Assembly (NCBI GenBank): GCA_052144935.1 | Contig: JBKQPR010000325.1 | Location: 13,687-77,686 of the forward strand | Direction of reading: 5' to 3' | Origin: JOPF133 sp052144935 | GTDB lineage: Bacteria; Acidobacteriota; Terriglobia; Bryobacterales; Bryobacteraceae | Length of the DNA: 64,000 bases | Part shown: positions 34,176 through 42,797 of the stretch, in pieces | How positions within the stretch are numbered: the stretch's first letter is position 1 | Layout of the letters: each line of letters starts with the position of its first letter | Notes under the pieces: model-generated | The model's database searches: none | Seen by the model: the letters and a program-made list of their open reading frames with translations, nothing else | Told to the model about the DNA's origin: nothing | Made by a program: the position numbers and the translations under genes

Positions 34176-35027
34176 ATGGGCGCCGCGCGAGAATTGCTGA
34201 ATCGACTCAGGGTTGGTGCGCCTGCCGTTTTGCCAGGCGGCCTCGCTCTTGCCGGCGTGGCCGTTTCCACCTGGTTATCGTTCCGCTTTGGTCAGAGTTT
34301 CGCGTTCACTGGATTTCTCCATCTTGTCCTGGTGGTTCTCGCGGCGATGTACGGAGGATTCTGGCAGGCGACTGTGATTTCCGTAGTCGCCGCCGGCTGC
34401 TTGAACTACTACTTCGTGCCGCCGATATACAGTTTCGTCAATAGTCCGGCAAACTGGGTGGCGCTCGGCGCTTTTGAGTTTACCGCTCTGGTGATCAGCC
34501 GATTGTCGCTCCGCGCCCAGGAGCAAGCACTGGAAGCAATCGGCGAGCGCCGCGACATGGAGCGGCTCTACGAGACGTCGCGGCGAATCCTGCTCTTCAG
34601 TAATTCGGGCGAGCCGGGCAGCCTGATCGCTTCACTGATCCAGCAGACCTTCGAGCTTCGAAGCGTGCTCCTGTTCGACGCTGTGCCAAGTACGATGTAT
34701 CAGAGCGGCGAGTGCGCTCCAGAAGCCGACCAGCGTACCCGGGATGCGTACTTCCTCGGCGCCGACGCCTTCGATCCCGAGACCGAAAGCTGGTATTGCG
34801 CGATTCGCCAGGGCACTCGGCTGGTGGGCGGTCTGGCCTTGAGTGGCACCGGAATGAACAAGCTTGCAGCGACGGCGCTGGCATCACTGAGTGGAATCGC
34901 GCTGGAACGAGCCCGCTCCCTGCAAAGGGAGTCGCGTGCGGAAGCGGCTCGTCAGACGGAACAATTGCGCACGGCCGTTCTCGACGCGTTGGCGCACCAA
35001 TTCAAAACACCCTTGACCGTAAGGTAA
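34176..35027 (+). pseudogene. KdpD-like sensor histidine kinase truncated within HisKA
   Basis: An ATG at 34176 opens a DUF4118-type four-helix membrane region (VLPGGLALAGVAVSTWLSF, FTGFLHLVLVVLAAMYGGFW, AAGCLNYYFVPPIYSF) and a coiled linker. A GAF-like domain (YETSRRILLFSNSGEPGSLI ... LVGGLALSGTGMNKLAATAL) follows, then the start of HisKA (LDALAHQFKTPLTV, with the phosphoacceptor His). The frame then stops at 35027, a few bases before the duplicated leader of unit B begins. The ATPase domain is absent. The upstream part of the open frame is the porin remnant. The kinase is cut by the unit-B junction, so it cannot autophosphorylate. Confidence 0.85.
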
Positions 35028-35029
35028 AG

Positions 35030-35240
35030 AGAGCAAAAATGTCGTAAAACCAGCCTAAAAGTTCTTTATGGAGCCGAAAGAGTTTTTTGTAGAGCACTGC
35101 TGGGACGTTTGCGACGTGATCGGCTTCATCCAAAATTTTGATGGTTTCTTTAGGAAATACCGACATTATCTTTATATGTTCCTTATGCATTGCGGCCAAC
35201 AATAGCAAGATCTATGGGAACTTCGAAAGATATGAAACTG
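35030..35240 (+). promoter_or_regulatory. conserved leader, copy B (upstream of second porin)
   Basis: Second copy of the leader at 30780-30990, with the same conserved blocks in the same order. Here it is followed by ~210 bp (35241-35450) before the porin start that copy A lacks. The left edge coincides with the truncation of the kinase gene and so marks the duplication boundary. Confidence 0.6.
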
Positions 35241-35450
35241 GAGGCAAGCCGTTTCGACAGAAACCAACAACAGCGTTCGGCTATGTCCGACGAGATGGCC
35301 AAATGTTGGACATCAAGTCCAGAACCAGTGCGGTTTGTTTATCAACGCCAGATACTGTCAGGAAATACTTCAGTTGCGGATTATACGACTTTATGGCGGC
35401 GCGGCGTTTGGTCTCCGATTTGCCCTATGGTCACGCGAGAGGAGCAGTCC

Positions 35451-37493
35451 ATGAGTTCTAGACCTTACGAACGCTCTCGCACTTGGATCTTTCGCCTAGC
35501 CGGTTTACCGAAAGTTAGGCCATTGGTTGCGCTGTTGGCCGGCTTGCTGGCCGTTGGCGGAGCAACTGCCCAACCAAGGTTTGGCGCGCTTACTGGGTTG
35601 ATCGTGGATGCCACCAATAAGCCGGTCGGGGGCGCAACGGTTACCGCCGCGCAACAGGACGGCAGCGCAATTCGCGCCACGATTTCGGGCAGCGACGGAG
35701 TCTACTCGTTTGCCGACATGGTTCCCGGCACTTACTCGGTAATCGCGCGCGTGCCCGGTCATCCCGGCGTTACCATTCCGTCAGTGCAAGTAACTGCTGG
35801 AGAGGGCGCCAGGGCAGACGTGACAGTCGGGCCGTCCACGGCGCCTCTCCCGGTCGCTGCGCCGGCTACCGAAACCGCCGTGGGAAATGCACAGCCGGCG
35901 CCTGCCCATGCCCTGTCACAGTTGCCCCTTCACGCATCCATGTCCGCTCCGGCATTGAGTACCTTCCCCTCGCGGCCCTCGCCGGCAAGTGGCCCTTTAG
36001 CAGCGGGAGCGCCGCCCGGCGGACTCGCACCGGCGAATGGGCCGAAACCCGAGACAGCGCCCGACCCCTCGATTCCCCAAGCAGCGCAGGCCGCGTCCGC
36101 TCCGCCGGCGCCACCTGCCCCCCAGACCGCTCCTGCCGCTCCCGCGGTGGATACGGTCACACCGTTTGCGGACACCGATTGGACTTGGCTTAACGGTATC
36201 AGCCGCCAGCACGACACTCCGCTGGATACGAAGTACTTCAGTCCGGAATTCAGAGCTGACACGTTCTTCGGGGAGGATTTCAATCAACCGAAGGACCACT
36301 CCATGGGTGGGTCTAGCGAGGTTTTCCGGAACGGCGAGGTCCAGTTGGAGGATTTGTCCATCGGCGGCGACTTTCACGCCGGCAACATGCGCGGCAGGGT
36401 GCTGGCTCTGTTCGGAATGTTCTCCGCCACCACGGTGCGCAACGATGCCAGTCCGGCTGTCGGTCAATGGGATGTCCGCGCCGCTTACAAATACGTATCG
36501 GAAGCCTACGGCGGATACCATTTCGATGTAAACCACGGGATCAATATCGATGCTGGCATCTTCGTGTCCTATGTCGGCCTTTTCAGCTATCATAATTTCG
36601 ATAACTGGGCCTATCAGCCGTCCTATGTTTCGTCTAACACCCCTTGGTTCTTCAACGGAGTGCGGATACAGTGGTTTCCCACCAACCACCTCAAGATCGA
36701 ACCATGGTTCATCAACGGCTGGCAGTCCTATAACAAGTACAATAGTCACCCAGGCCTGGGCGGCCAGTTGAAATGGACGCCAAAACCGTGGATGAATGTC
36801 ATCGCCAACCAATACGGCTTCGGGGAAGATAACGTAGGCCTTCCTCGCCGGACACGTTACCACACGGATGACAGCATCGAAATCAAATACTATGACAAGC
36901 CAAAAGTTGGCAACGGTATAGACAAGATCGCATTCACCTTTACCGGCGATCTGGGATGCGAAACCGGTAACGGAGTGAGTTGCGCCGGCGACCATCCCTA
37001 TGACGCCGTTACCGGAAAGGGCGGCCCGAAGCAGTCCTTCGTGGGCTATATGCTCTACAATCGCTGGTGGTGGCATAAGGACCTTCTGGCGGCCACACTC
37101 GGCGGCGGACAGATTAACAACCCGGGCCGCTACCTGACGCTGGTACTTCCCATCAATGGAGCCGATGCGATTTCGGGGACACCCTACTTTCCGGCGTATC
37201 CCGGAGCGCCGTTCAAAGCGTACGACGGCACCGCCACCCTCGACTGGATGCCTAGCCAGTTCACCACTTTCCGGCTGGAATTCGGCTATCGCCATGCGAA
37301 TGTGCCGTATTGGTCGGGCCGCGATGGAATCACGCCGCCCGGCGGCAACAACGGGTATCCGGCTGATTTCGTCTGCAATGACGGCACCCCGTCCGTGACC
37401 CTCACGGGTTGTGGAAACGACGGCGGCCTCTGGAGGCCGGATTTGCGCAAAGGGCAGGCGCTGTTGTCGCTTTCGATAATGGTTAAACTGTAG
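35451..37493 (+). CDS. bbp2/OmpL-like outer-membrane porin with regulatory-like N-domain, copy B
   Basis: A 680-residue intact paralogue of copy A. A long signal region (MSSRPYERSRTWIFRLAGLP ... LVALLAGLLAVGGATAQ) leads to a CarboxypepD_reg-like module (LTGLIVDATNKPVGGATVTA, DGVYSFADMVPGTYSVIA). A Pro/Ala-rich linker (about 150-245) follows. The barrel is recognisable by DWTWLNGISRQHDTPLDTKYF, AYKYVSEAYGGYHFDVNHG, NTPWFFNGVRIQWFPTNHLK, and ends RKGQALLSLSIMVKL with the terminal aromatic/hydrophobic strand expected of outer-membrane barrels (last residue Leu). ATG 35451 has GAGAGGAG 6 bp upstream. Substrate is unknown; the N-domain might bind carbohydrate. Confidence 0.9.
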   Translation: MSSRPYERSRTWIFRLAGLPKVRPLVALLAGLLAVGGATAQPRFGALTGLIVDATNKPVGGATVTAAQQDGSAIRATISGSDGVYSFADMVPGTYSVIARVPGHPGVTIPSVQVTAGEGARADVTVGPSTAPLPVAAPATETAVGNAQPAPAHALSQLPLHASMSAPALSTFPSRPSPASGPLAAGAPPGGLAPANGPKPETAPDPSIPQAAQAASAPPAPPAPQTAPAAPAVDTVTPFADTDWTWLNGISRQHDTPLDTKYFSPEFRADTFFGEDFNQPKDHSMGGSSEVFRNGEVQLEDLSIGGDFHAGNMRGRVLALFGMFSATTVRNDASPAVGQWDVRAAYKYVSEAYGGYHFDVNHGINIDAGIFVSYVGLFSYHNFDNWAYQPSYVSSNTPWFFNGVRIQWFPTNHLKIEPWFINGWQSYNKYNSHPGLGGQLKWTPKPWMNVIANQYGFGEDNVGLPRRTRYHTDDSIEIKYYDKPKVGNGIDKIAFTFTGDLGCETGNGVSCAGDHPYDAVTGKGGPKQSFVGYMLYNRWWWHKDLLAATLGGGQINNPGRYLTLVLPINGADAISGTPYFPAYPGAPFKAYDGTATLDWMPSQFTTFRLEFGYRHANVPYWSGRDGITPPGGNNGYPADFVCNDGTPSVTLTGCGNDGGLWRPDLRKGQALLSLSIMVKL

Positions 37494-37601
37494 GCAAGGG
37501 TTTCGCCCGTGAAGCCCTCCCCGGATATGGAAGTCAAAAGCCAGAAGTTCGGAACGACACCACGGTGTGCCAGCCGCTTTACGGTGTTAGGAAGGTAATG
37601 A

Positions 37602-38324
37602 ATGCATAAGTTGGGAATCAAACCGCTCTGGCTGATGGCTATTCCCGCCCTGCTTATGGCCGCCGACCCTCCCTGGATTGCCAAGCTGCTGGACCAGTGG
37701 ACCGAAGAAGACGCCAGACAGGTTCTCACCACATCGCCCTGGGTGAAGGAAGTCATAGCGGGTATCACCCGCCGGCTGACCGAGGACGAACTCAGGGACG
37801 GCGGAGAAATGGGTCAGCACCACGGCGTCGGCTACGATGGGGTGGACCCGAAGGGCAGCGGACCAAAGCTGACACCGAACATCCTCATCGGGGGTGACAA
37901 TCGCAGCGCCCGGTCTTTTCCTCGGGCCACTACGTTGATGGTGCGTTGGGAGAGCGCTCTCCCCGTTCGTGCGGCGGAGTTCAAGGCTCGCGAGATTGAG
38001 CCGCCCAGTTCGGAAGGTGACGGCTATCGCATCGCCGTCTACGGTGTCCCCGGCGCCAACCTCAAGGGCGATCCAATACAGTTGGGTAACCCTCTGAAGA
38101 AGGAAGCGGCCTTGAAGCGAGACGGAAAAAAGGACGTGAAGCCGTCGAGGGTCGAGGTCTTCCAACGGGCTGACGACCTGGTGATTGTCTACCTGTTCCC
38201 GCTTTCGGCGGAAATTACCAAGAGAGACGGGCGGGTTGAATTCGCGGCGCGCATCGGCCGGATTGTCGTGTTGCAATCCTTCGACCTTGCGGAAATGATG
38301 TTCCTCGGCAACTTGGAGATCTAA
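37602..38324 (+). CDS. exported protein of unknown function, copy B
   Basis: A 240-residue paralogue of the protein at 33181. The signal region is MHKLGIKPLWLMAIPALLMAADP; shared motifs are WTEEDARQVLTTSPWVKE, RRLTEDELRDGGEMGQ, VDPKGSGPKLTPNI, EGDGYRIAVYGVPG and a final SFDLAEMMFLGNLEI. Both copies end in a short beta-rich domain with LVIVYLFPLSAEITK-type strands. It follows porin copy B by 108 bp. No catalytic motif is recognisable. Confidence 0.82.
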   Translation: MHKLGIKPLWLMAIPALLMAADPPWIAKLLDQWTEEDARQVLTTSPWVKEVIAGITRRLTEDELRDGGEMGQHHGVGYDGVDPKGSGPKLTPNILIGGDNRSARSFPRATTLMVRWESALPVRAAEFKAREIEPPSSEGDGYRIAVYGVPGANLKGDPIQLGNPLKKEAALKRDGKKDVKPSRVEVFQRADDLVIVYLFPLSAEITKRDGRVEFAARIGRIVVLQSFDLAEMMFLGNLEI

Positions 38325-38461
38325 AGCGCAGACAAGGCGCCAAACCCGGCGCCGCTGGCGGACGGAGAAACGTCGCCATCAGCGGAAGGGGGGAGTAAAA
38401 TCGATAGTGGGCAGGAATCCAGAATGGAGTCCTGGTTTGAATCTCGAACGGAGGTAGATTC

Positions 38462-38788
38462 ATGCTAAGAGGATGGAAGATCGCGTTCGTAGCGATGGTC
38501 ATCGTGGCCCTGTGTGCCACGGGAGTAATCATCGGAACCATCTCAGCTCAAAATCCAGGGATCAGCCCGCATCCGCTGGATAAGATGGCGCTCGCGGAGG
38601 ACGAGGTGAAGCAGTTGCTGCTCCTGATGGACACGGACAAAAACGGCAGGATATCCAGGCAGGAGTTCATGAGCTTCATGGAAGCGGAATTCGACAGGCT
38701 GGATAAGGACAAGAACGGAGAGCTGGATGTCAAGGAACTAGCCCAATCGAGATTTCGTGTCAGTCATTTGGCTGTTGTAGGCAAGTAG
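38462..38788 (+). CDS. membrane-anchored EF-hand protein
   Basis: A 108-residue protein: an N-terminal hydrophobic anchor or signal (WKIAFVAMVIVALCATGVIIGTISA) and a pair of EF-hands, DTDKNGRISRQEF (about 57-69) and DKDKNGELDVKEL (about 81-93). Both loops have Asp/Asn/Glu at the calcium-ligand positions, so Ca2+ binding is likely. CGGAGGT lies 8 bp before the ATG. A decayed duplicate follows at 38990. It may sense or buffer Ca2+ at the envelope; partners are unknown. Confidence 0.88.
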   Translation: MLRGWKIAFVAMVIVALCATGVIIGTISAQNPGISPHPLDKMALAEDEVKQLLLLMDTDKNGRISRQEFMSFMEAEFDRLDKDKNGELDVKELAQSRFRVSHLAVVGK

Positions 38789-38989
38789 CGCCGCTCCATC
38801 TCCGACCATGTTGTCCGGGTTCCGGCAGGCGCCGAGCCTCTATGGCGGTGTCCGCCGCCACCTGACGCCTGGTTCCGCCAATCGATCGAGCACCAGCGGC
38901 TCGAGCAGGACCCGCTTTCACGCGGAATGCGGGAGATCTGTAGCCGAGCAGCGATCATGGTGGAGTTTCAAATTTCACGGAGGTAGGTC

Positions 38990-39355
38990 ATGCTTTCGCA
39001 AGCGAACACCGCATCGGTCATCGTGGCCGGCTCGTCGTGGGTCTCGATCGGCGCCATGCTGGGAATTGCAGCTCCGCGCAAGCCAGCCCCGAAGCCGCAG
39101 GATAACCTGGCTCTCGGAGCGTACGAGGTTAAACGATTGCCGTTCCGGACGGACACCGGCAAGAACGTCAGGATCTCGGAAAAGAGCATTGATATCCTTG
39201 ACGCAGTTGCGATGGCAGACAACCATCCAGGGCCAGTTTGGTTGCGCGGTAAACCGTTCCTCTTCCTACTGGAACTCTTACTTTCGCTCACCGTACTCTC
39301 AACTGTTTCCGCCGTTTTCTATGGTTTGCTCCAGTTGCTTAGGCGGATGCTCTGA
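38990..39355 (+). pseudogene. degenerate EF-hand duplicate with a new C-terminus
   Basis: A 121-codon ORF preceded by CGGAGGT like its neighbour. Its middle, NLALGAYEVKRLPFRTDTGKN and VRISEKSIDI, aligns with KMALAEDEVKQLLLLMDTDKNGRISRQEF of the EF-hand gene, but the loop has lost its key acidic residues and the second hand is gone. The tail (FLFLLELLLSLTVLSTVSAVFYGLL) is a hydrophobic helix not in the parent. It could be a surviving membrane protein, but loss of Ca2+ ligands argues for decay. The gap 38789-38989 holds no other clear gene. Confidence 0.65.
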
Positions 39356-39388
39356 GGCGCGGTGCAAGGTCCGCCCAGAGGTCCGCCG

Positions 39389-40318
39389 CTACCGCCCGCC
39401 CAGGGTCTTCAGATCTTTCAGCACGCTCAACATGCCCGGCACTAGCGTGATCACGAACAGCACCGGCAGAATAAACACCACGATGGGGAAGAGCATCTTG
39501 ATGCCGGCCTTGCCCACCGCCGCTTCGGCGCGCAGCCGGCGGCGCGTACGCAGCGCATCGGCATATACCTTCAGCGCCTGCGCGAGGCTGGTGCCGAACT
39601 TCTCGCTCTGGATGATCATGGCCGCCAGCGACTTGATATCCTCGATGCCGGTGCGCCGCACCAACTGCTGGAAGGCCACCGTGCGCTCCTGCCCGGCGCG
39701 CACCTGCATCACCACGGTGGCGAACTCGGCGGCCAGCTCGGGGTAGATGTATTCCATCTCCTCGCTCACCCGCATCATGGCTTGGTCCAGCGCCAGGCCC
39801 GTTCCCAGCGTGATGCCCAAAAGGTCCACCGTGTCCGGCAGGGCATCCTGCAGCTTGCGCCGGTAGCGCTTCACCATGCGCTGCAGAACCATCCTGGGCA
39901 GCATGAATCCCAGCACAAGCGCCGCTACCAACCCTCCCAGAAGCGAACTGGCGGGATTGTTGCGCTGCAAATAGAGCAGCCCGCCCACCAGCACCAACGT
40001 GAACAGGATGGTCAAAATCATGTAAATCGCCAGGGCGTTCTTGCGGCGAATTCCCGCGCGGTTGAGCAGTTTCTCGGTGCCGCGGATCCAATCGTCGCCG
40101 CCGGGCACGGACGCTATCACGAATAGAATGCGGTCCAGCCTGCGGCCCGTATTCTTCCGCCGCGTGGCGCCCTTGGCCATCACCAGGGCCTGCGACTGCA
40201 ACTCTTCCAGCCGGTCGCCCAGCGGATCTTCCTGGTTGCGGAACACCTCGATGCCGCTCCACAGCAACAGGCTCAAGGTCGCGCCGGCAATCAGGAAGAA
40301 GAAGATGTTGGTCAGCAT
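39389..40318 (-). CDS. tadC: Tad pilus inner-membrane platform protein TadC
   Basis: A 309-residue T2SSF-domain protein. Hydrophobic segments: 1-24 (IFFFLIAGATLSLLLWSG), two in the middle (LAIYMILTILFTLVLVGGLLYL, LLGGLVAALVLGFMLPRM) and one at the end (IVVFILPVLFVITLVPGML). The T2SSF core contains LPDTVDLLGITLGTGLALDQAMMRVSEEM and RTGIEDIKSLAAMIIQSEKFGTSLAQALKVYAD. TadB and TadC form the inner-membrane platform for pilin polymerisation. It is the last gene of the tad operon, 7 bp after tadB. Confidence 0.9.
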   Translation of the reverse strand: MLTNIFFFLIAGATLSLLLWSGIEVFRNQEDPLGDRLEELQSQALVMAKGATRRKNTGRRLDRILFVIASVPGGDDWIRGTEKLLNRAGIRRKNALAIYMILTILFTLVLVGGLLYLQRNNPASSLLGGLVAALVLGFMLPRMVLQRMVKRYRRKLQDALPDTVDLLGITLGTGLALDQAMMRVSEEMEYIYPELAAEFATVVMQVRAGQERTVAFQQLVRRTGIEDIKSLAAMIIQSEKFGTSLAQALKVYADALRTRRRLRAEAAVGKAGIKMLFPIVVFILPVLFVITLVPGMLSVLKDLKTLGGR

Positions 40319-40325
40319 GAAATCC

Positions 40326-41294
40326 TCATACCCGGATGTTGGCGATCTTGCGGATGATCAGGATGCCGATGATCTCGGAGACGATCGCATAGGTGAGAAA
40401 CTTGCTGCCGACTGGATCGGTCCACAGCAGCCGCACGTATTCCGGCTTCAGAATATAGAATCCCAGCCCCACCACCACCGGCAGCAGACACAACAGGGCC
40501 GCCGAAAAGCGCTGCTGCGCGGTGTGCGCTTGCAGCCTCGCCGCCATGTTGAGGCGTTCGCGCACCAGCGTGGCAAGGTTCTCCAGCACGGCCACCATGT
40601 TGGCGCCGGTCTGCCGCTGCAGAATCAGGGCGGTGATGAAGAACTTCAGGTCCAGCAGCGGGACGCGCTTCCCCAGCAGGTGCAGCGCCGGTTCCACCTG
40701 CGAGCCGAGCGCCAGCTCCTCCATGAGTTTCTTGAACTCCATGCGCACCGGATCGGCGGTCTCGTTGGCGATGGTTTCCAGGCCGCTGTGGATGTTATGG
40801 CCGGCGCGCATGGTGCGCGTGAACAGGTCGATGGCGTCGGGCAACTGCTCTTCGAATTTGCGCATGCGCCGCCGCCGCATACGGGTGATATAAAAGATGG
40901 GTGCGGCGCCGATCAGCAGTCCGACCAGCAGCCGCAGGAACAGAAACGAGCCGCCGGCCACGCCGAACACCACGAACCCCGTCACCGCCAGCAGGACGCT
41001 AAAGCCGAATACATCGGCGGCGCGGTATTTCAGGTTGGCCTGCTCGATGATTTCCTGCAAGCGCCGGAGGATCCCGACCCAGGTGACCAGATCGCCTAAA
41101 AACGCAAAGCTGCCGCGATGTTCGCGGCGCAGCAACTCCGGCGCGCTCCTGGTACGTCCGCGAATATTGGCGCGCAGATCGCGCAGGCGCCCCGCGAACA
41201 CCTGGGCCGCCTGCTGCTCCGGCACGGTAAAGACATAGTAAGCCGCCGCGAACATGGCCACCGTGAAAATGAGGCCCGCAGCTATGAAGAACAT
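40326..41294 (-). CDS. tadB: Tad pilus inner-membrane platform protein TadB
   Basis: A 322-residue T2SSF-domain protein with N-terminal and central membrane segments (FFIAAGLIFTVAMFAAAYYVF; FGFSVLLAVTGFVVFGVAGGSFLFLRLLVG) and a last one near the C-terminus. The core has LPDAIDLFTRTMRAGHNIHSGLETIANE and KFFITALILQRQTGANMVAVLENLATLVRERL. It works with TadC and the CpaF ATPase. A palindromic repeat (41341-41449) lies between this gene and cpaF. Confidence 0.92.
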   Translation of the reverse strand: MFFIAAGLIFTVAMFAAAYYVFTVPEQQAAQVFAGRLRDLRANIRGRTRSAPELLRREHRGSFAFLGDLVTWVGILRRLQEIIEQANLKYRAADVFGFSVLLAVTGFVVFGVAGGSFLFLRLLVGLLIGAAPIFYITRMRRRRMRKFEEQLPDAIDLFTRTMRAGHNIHSGLETIANETADPVRMEFKKLMEELALGSQVEPALHLLGKRVPLLDLKFFITALILQRQTGANMVAVLENLATLVRERLNMAARLQAHTAQQRFSAALLCLLPVVVGLGFYILKPEYVRLLWTDPVGSKFLTYAIVSEIIGILIIRKIANIRV

Positions 41295-41340
41295 GGCGCC
41301 CCTCGATTAAGAGACCTTGACGCGGGAATTCCGGGGCCGT

Positions 41341-41449
41341 ATTCACCGCGGAGACGCGGAGGGCACGGAGGAAGCGCAGAGAAAACCAAGAGACAATTTA
41401 AGGTCTTCTCCGCGCTTTCTCTGCGAACTCCGAGTCTCCGCGGTGAATT
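41341..41449. repeat. palindromic repeat R1 (cpaF-tadB gap)
   Basis: About 109 bp beginning ATTCACCGCGGAGACGCGGA and ending TCTCCGCGGTGAATTC. Its arms are inverted complements and the interior carries GAAGCGCAGAG/CTTTCTCTGCG-type sequence. First of five related elements in the tad operon. Confidence 0.9.
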
Positions 41450-41454
41450 CGGCC

Positions 41455-42771
41455 TCATTTCTCCTTCACCTCTCTCTCCTCCTGGAAGATCGAAGGCGAG
41501 ATATGGATGCCGTAGGCCTTCAGCCGCTCCAGGCAGAGCGGCCGTGCGCCCGTGGCATGGAAGCGCCCCAGCACCTTGCCGCGCTGGCTGATGCCGCTGC
41601 GCTCGAATTCGAAGATGTCCTGCATCTCCACCTGATCGTGCTCGATGCCCACCACTTCCGCGATGCCGGTCATCTTGCGCGTGCCGTCGCTCAACCGCGC
41701 GCAGTGCACCACGATGTTGATGGCGCTGGCCAACTGCTGCCGGATAACTTTGTCCGGCACGTGTTGGCTGGCCATCATCACCATGGTTTCCAGGCGCGAG
41801 AAAGCGTCGCGCGGGGCGTTGGCGTGCACCGTGGTCATCGATCCATCGTGCCCCGTATTCATGGCCTGCAGCATATCCAGCGCTTCGGCGCCGCGGGATT
41901 CGCCCACGATGATGCGGTCCGGGCGCATACGCAAGGTGTTGATCACCAGGTCGCGCTGGGTGATCGCGCCGGCTCCTTCGATGTTGGGCGGGCGCGTCTC
42001 CAGCCGCACCACGTGGCTCTGCTGCAACTGCAGCTCGGCCGTGTCTTCGATGGTGACGATGCGCTCCTCTTCCGGAATGAACCGCGAGAGCGTGTTCAGA
42101 ATGGTGGTCTTGCCCGCGCCCGAACCGCCCGAGATGACGATGTTCAGGCGCGCCTCCACGCAGCCGCTCAGGAAATCCAGCATGCCGGTGGTGAAGGTCT
42201 CGTTCTTGAGCAGGTCCTCGGTGGAGAGCACCTTCTTGCCGTAGCGCCGGATCGACATCACCGGCCCGAGCAGCGAAAGCGGCGGAATCACCGCGCAGAC
42301 GCGCGAGCCATCCAGCAGGCGCGCATCCACGATCGGCGAAGAATCGTCGATGCGCCGGCCCACCGCCGAAACGATGCGCTCGATGATCATGCGCACGTGG
42401 TTCTGGTCCTTGAACCGGATGTTGGTCTCCACCACGCGCCCGGCGCGCTCGATGTAGACGTTGTCGAAACCGTTCACCATGATGTCGCTGATGGTGGGGT
42501 CCTTGAGGAGCGGCTCCAGCGGGCCCAGCCCGAACACCTCGTCCAGGATTTCCTCGACCAGCTTTTCGCGCTCGCCCATGGTCATGGGCAGCGACTCATC
42601 CAGGATCAGCTTTTCCACCACCACGCCGATTTGTCCGCGGACGCTCTCCTTATTCAGGTCCTTGAGCTGCTCCGCGGTGAGCGAATCGAGCAGCTTGCGA
42701 TGGACCATGCTCTTGATTTCAAACCACCGGTCGGTGCCCGAACCAGGCCTGATCAAGGGGCGGCTACCCAA
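41455..42771 (-). CDS. cpaF: Tad pilus secretion ATPase CpaF/TadA
   Basis: A 438-residue VirB11/T2SE-type ATPase. The N-terminal region includes VEEILDEVFGLGPLEPLLKDPTISDIMVNG. Walker A is GGSGAGKTT (K221), the Asp box is IVTIEDTAELQL, Walker B is PDRIIVGESRGAEALDMLQ, and the His box TTVHANAPRDAFSRLE. It powers pilus assembly with TadB/TadC. The start is TTG 42769-42771 with AGGAGG about 6 bp upstream, better supported than any later ATG. It follows cpaE by 26 bp. Confidence 0.95.
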   Translation of the reverse strand: MGSRPLIRPGSGTDRWFEIKSMVHRKLLDSLTAEQLKDLNKESVRGQIGVVVEKLILDESLPMTMGEREKLVEEILDEVFGLGPLEPLLKDPTISDIMVNGFDNVYIERAGRVVETNIRFKDQNHVRMIIERIVSAVGRRIDDSSPIVDARLLDGSRVCAVIPPLSLLGPVMSIRRYGKKVLSTEDLLKNETFTTGMLDFLSGCVEARLNIVISGGSGAGKTTILNTLSRFIPEEERIVTIEDTAELQLQQSHVVRLETRPPNIEGAGAITQRDLVINTLRMRPDRIIVGESRGAEALDMLQAMNTGHDGSMTTVHANAPRDAFSRLETMVMMASQHVPDKVIRQQLASAINIVVHCARLSDGTRKMTGIAEVVGIEHDQVEMQDIFEFERSGISQRGKVLGRFHATGARPLCLERLKAYGIHISPSIFQEEREVKEK

Positions 42772-42797
42772 GAGAACCTCCTGTGAATCCCCTCATT

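Noticed and set aside
38789..38989. Possible gene between the two EF-hand ORFs
   Set aside because: Frames are short and show no motif; a frame ending near 38984 has a helical look but no start.
41317..42786. Plus-strand ORF opposite cpaF
   Set aside because: A His-rich shadow frame with no family motif.
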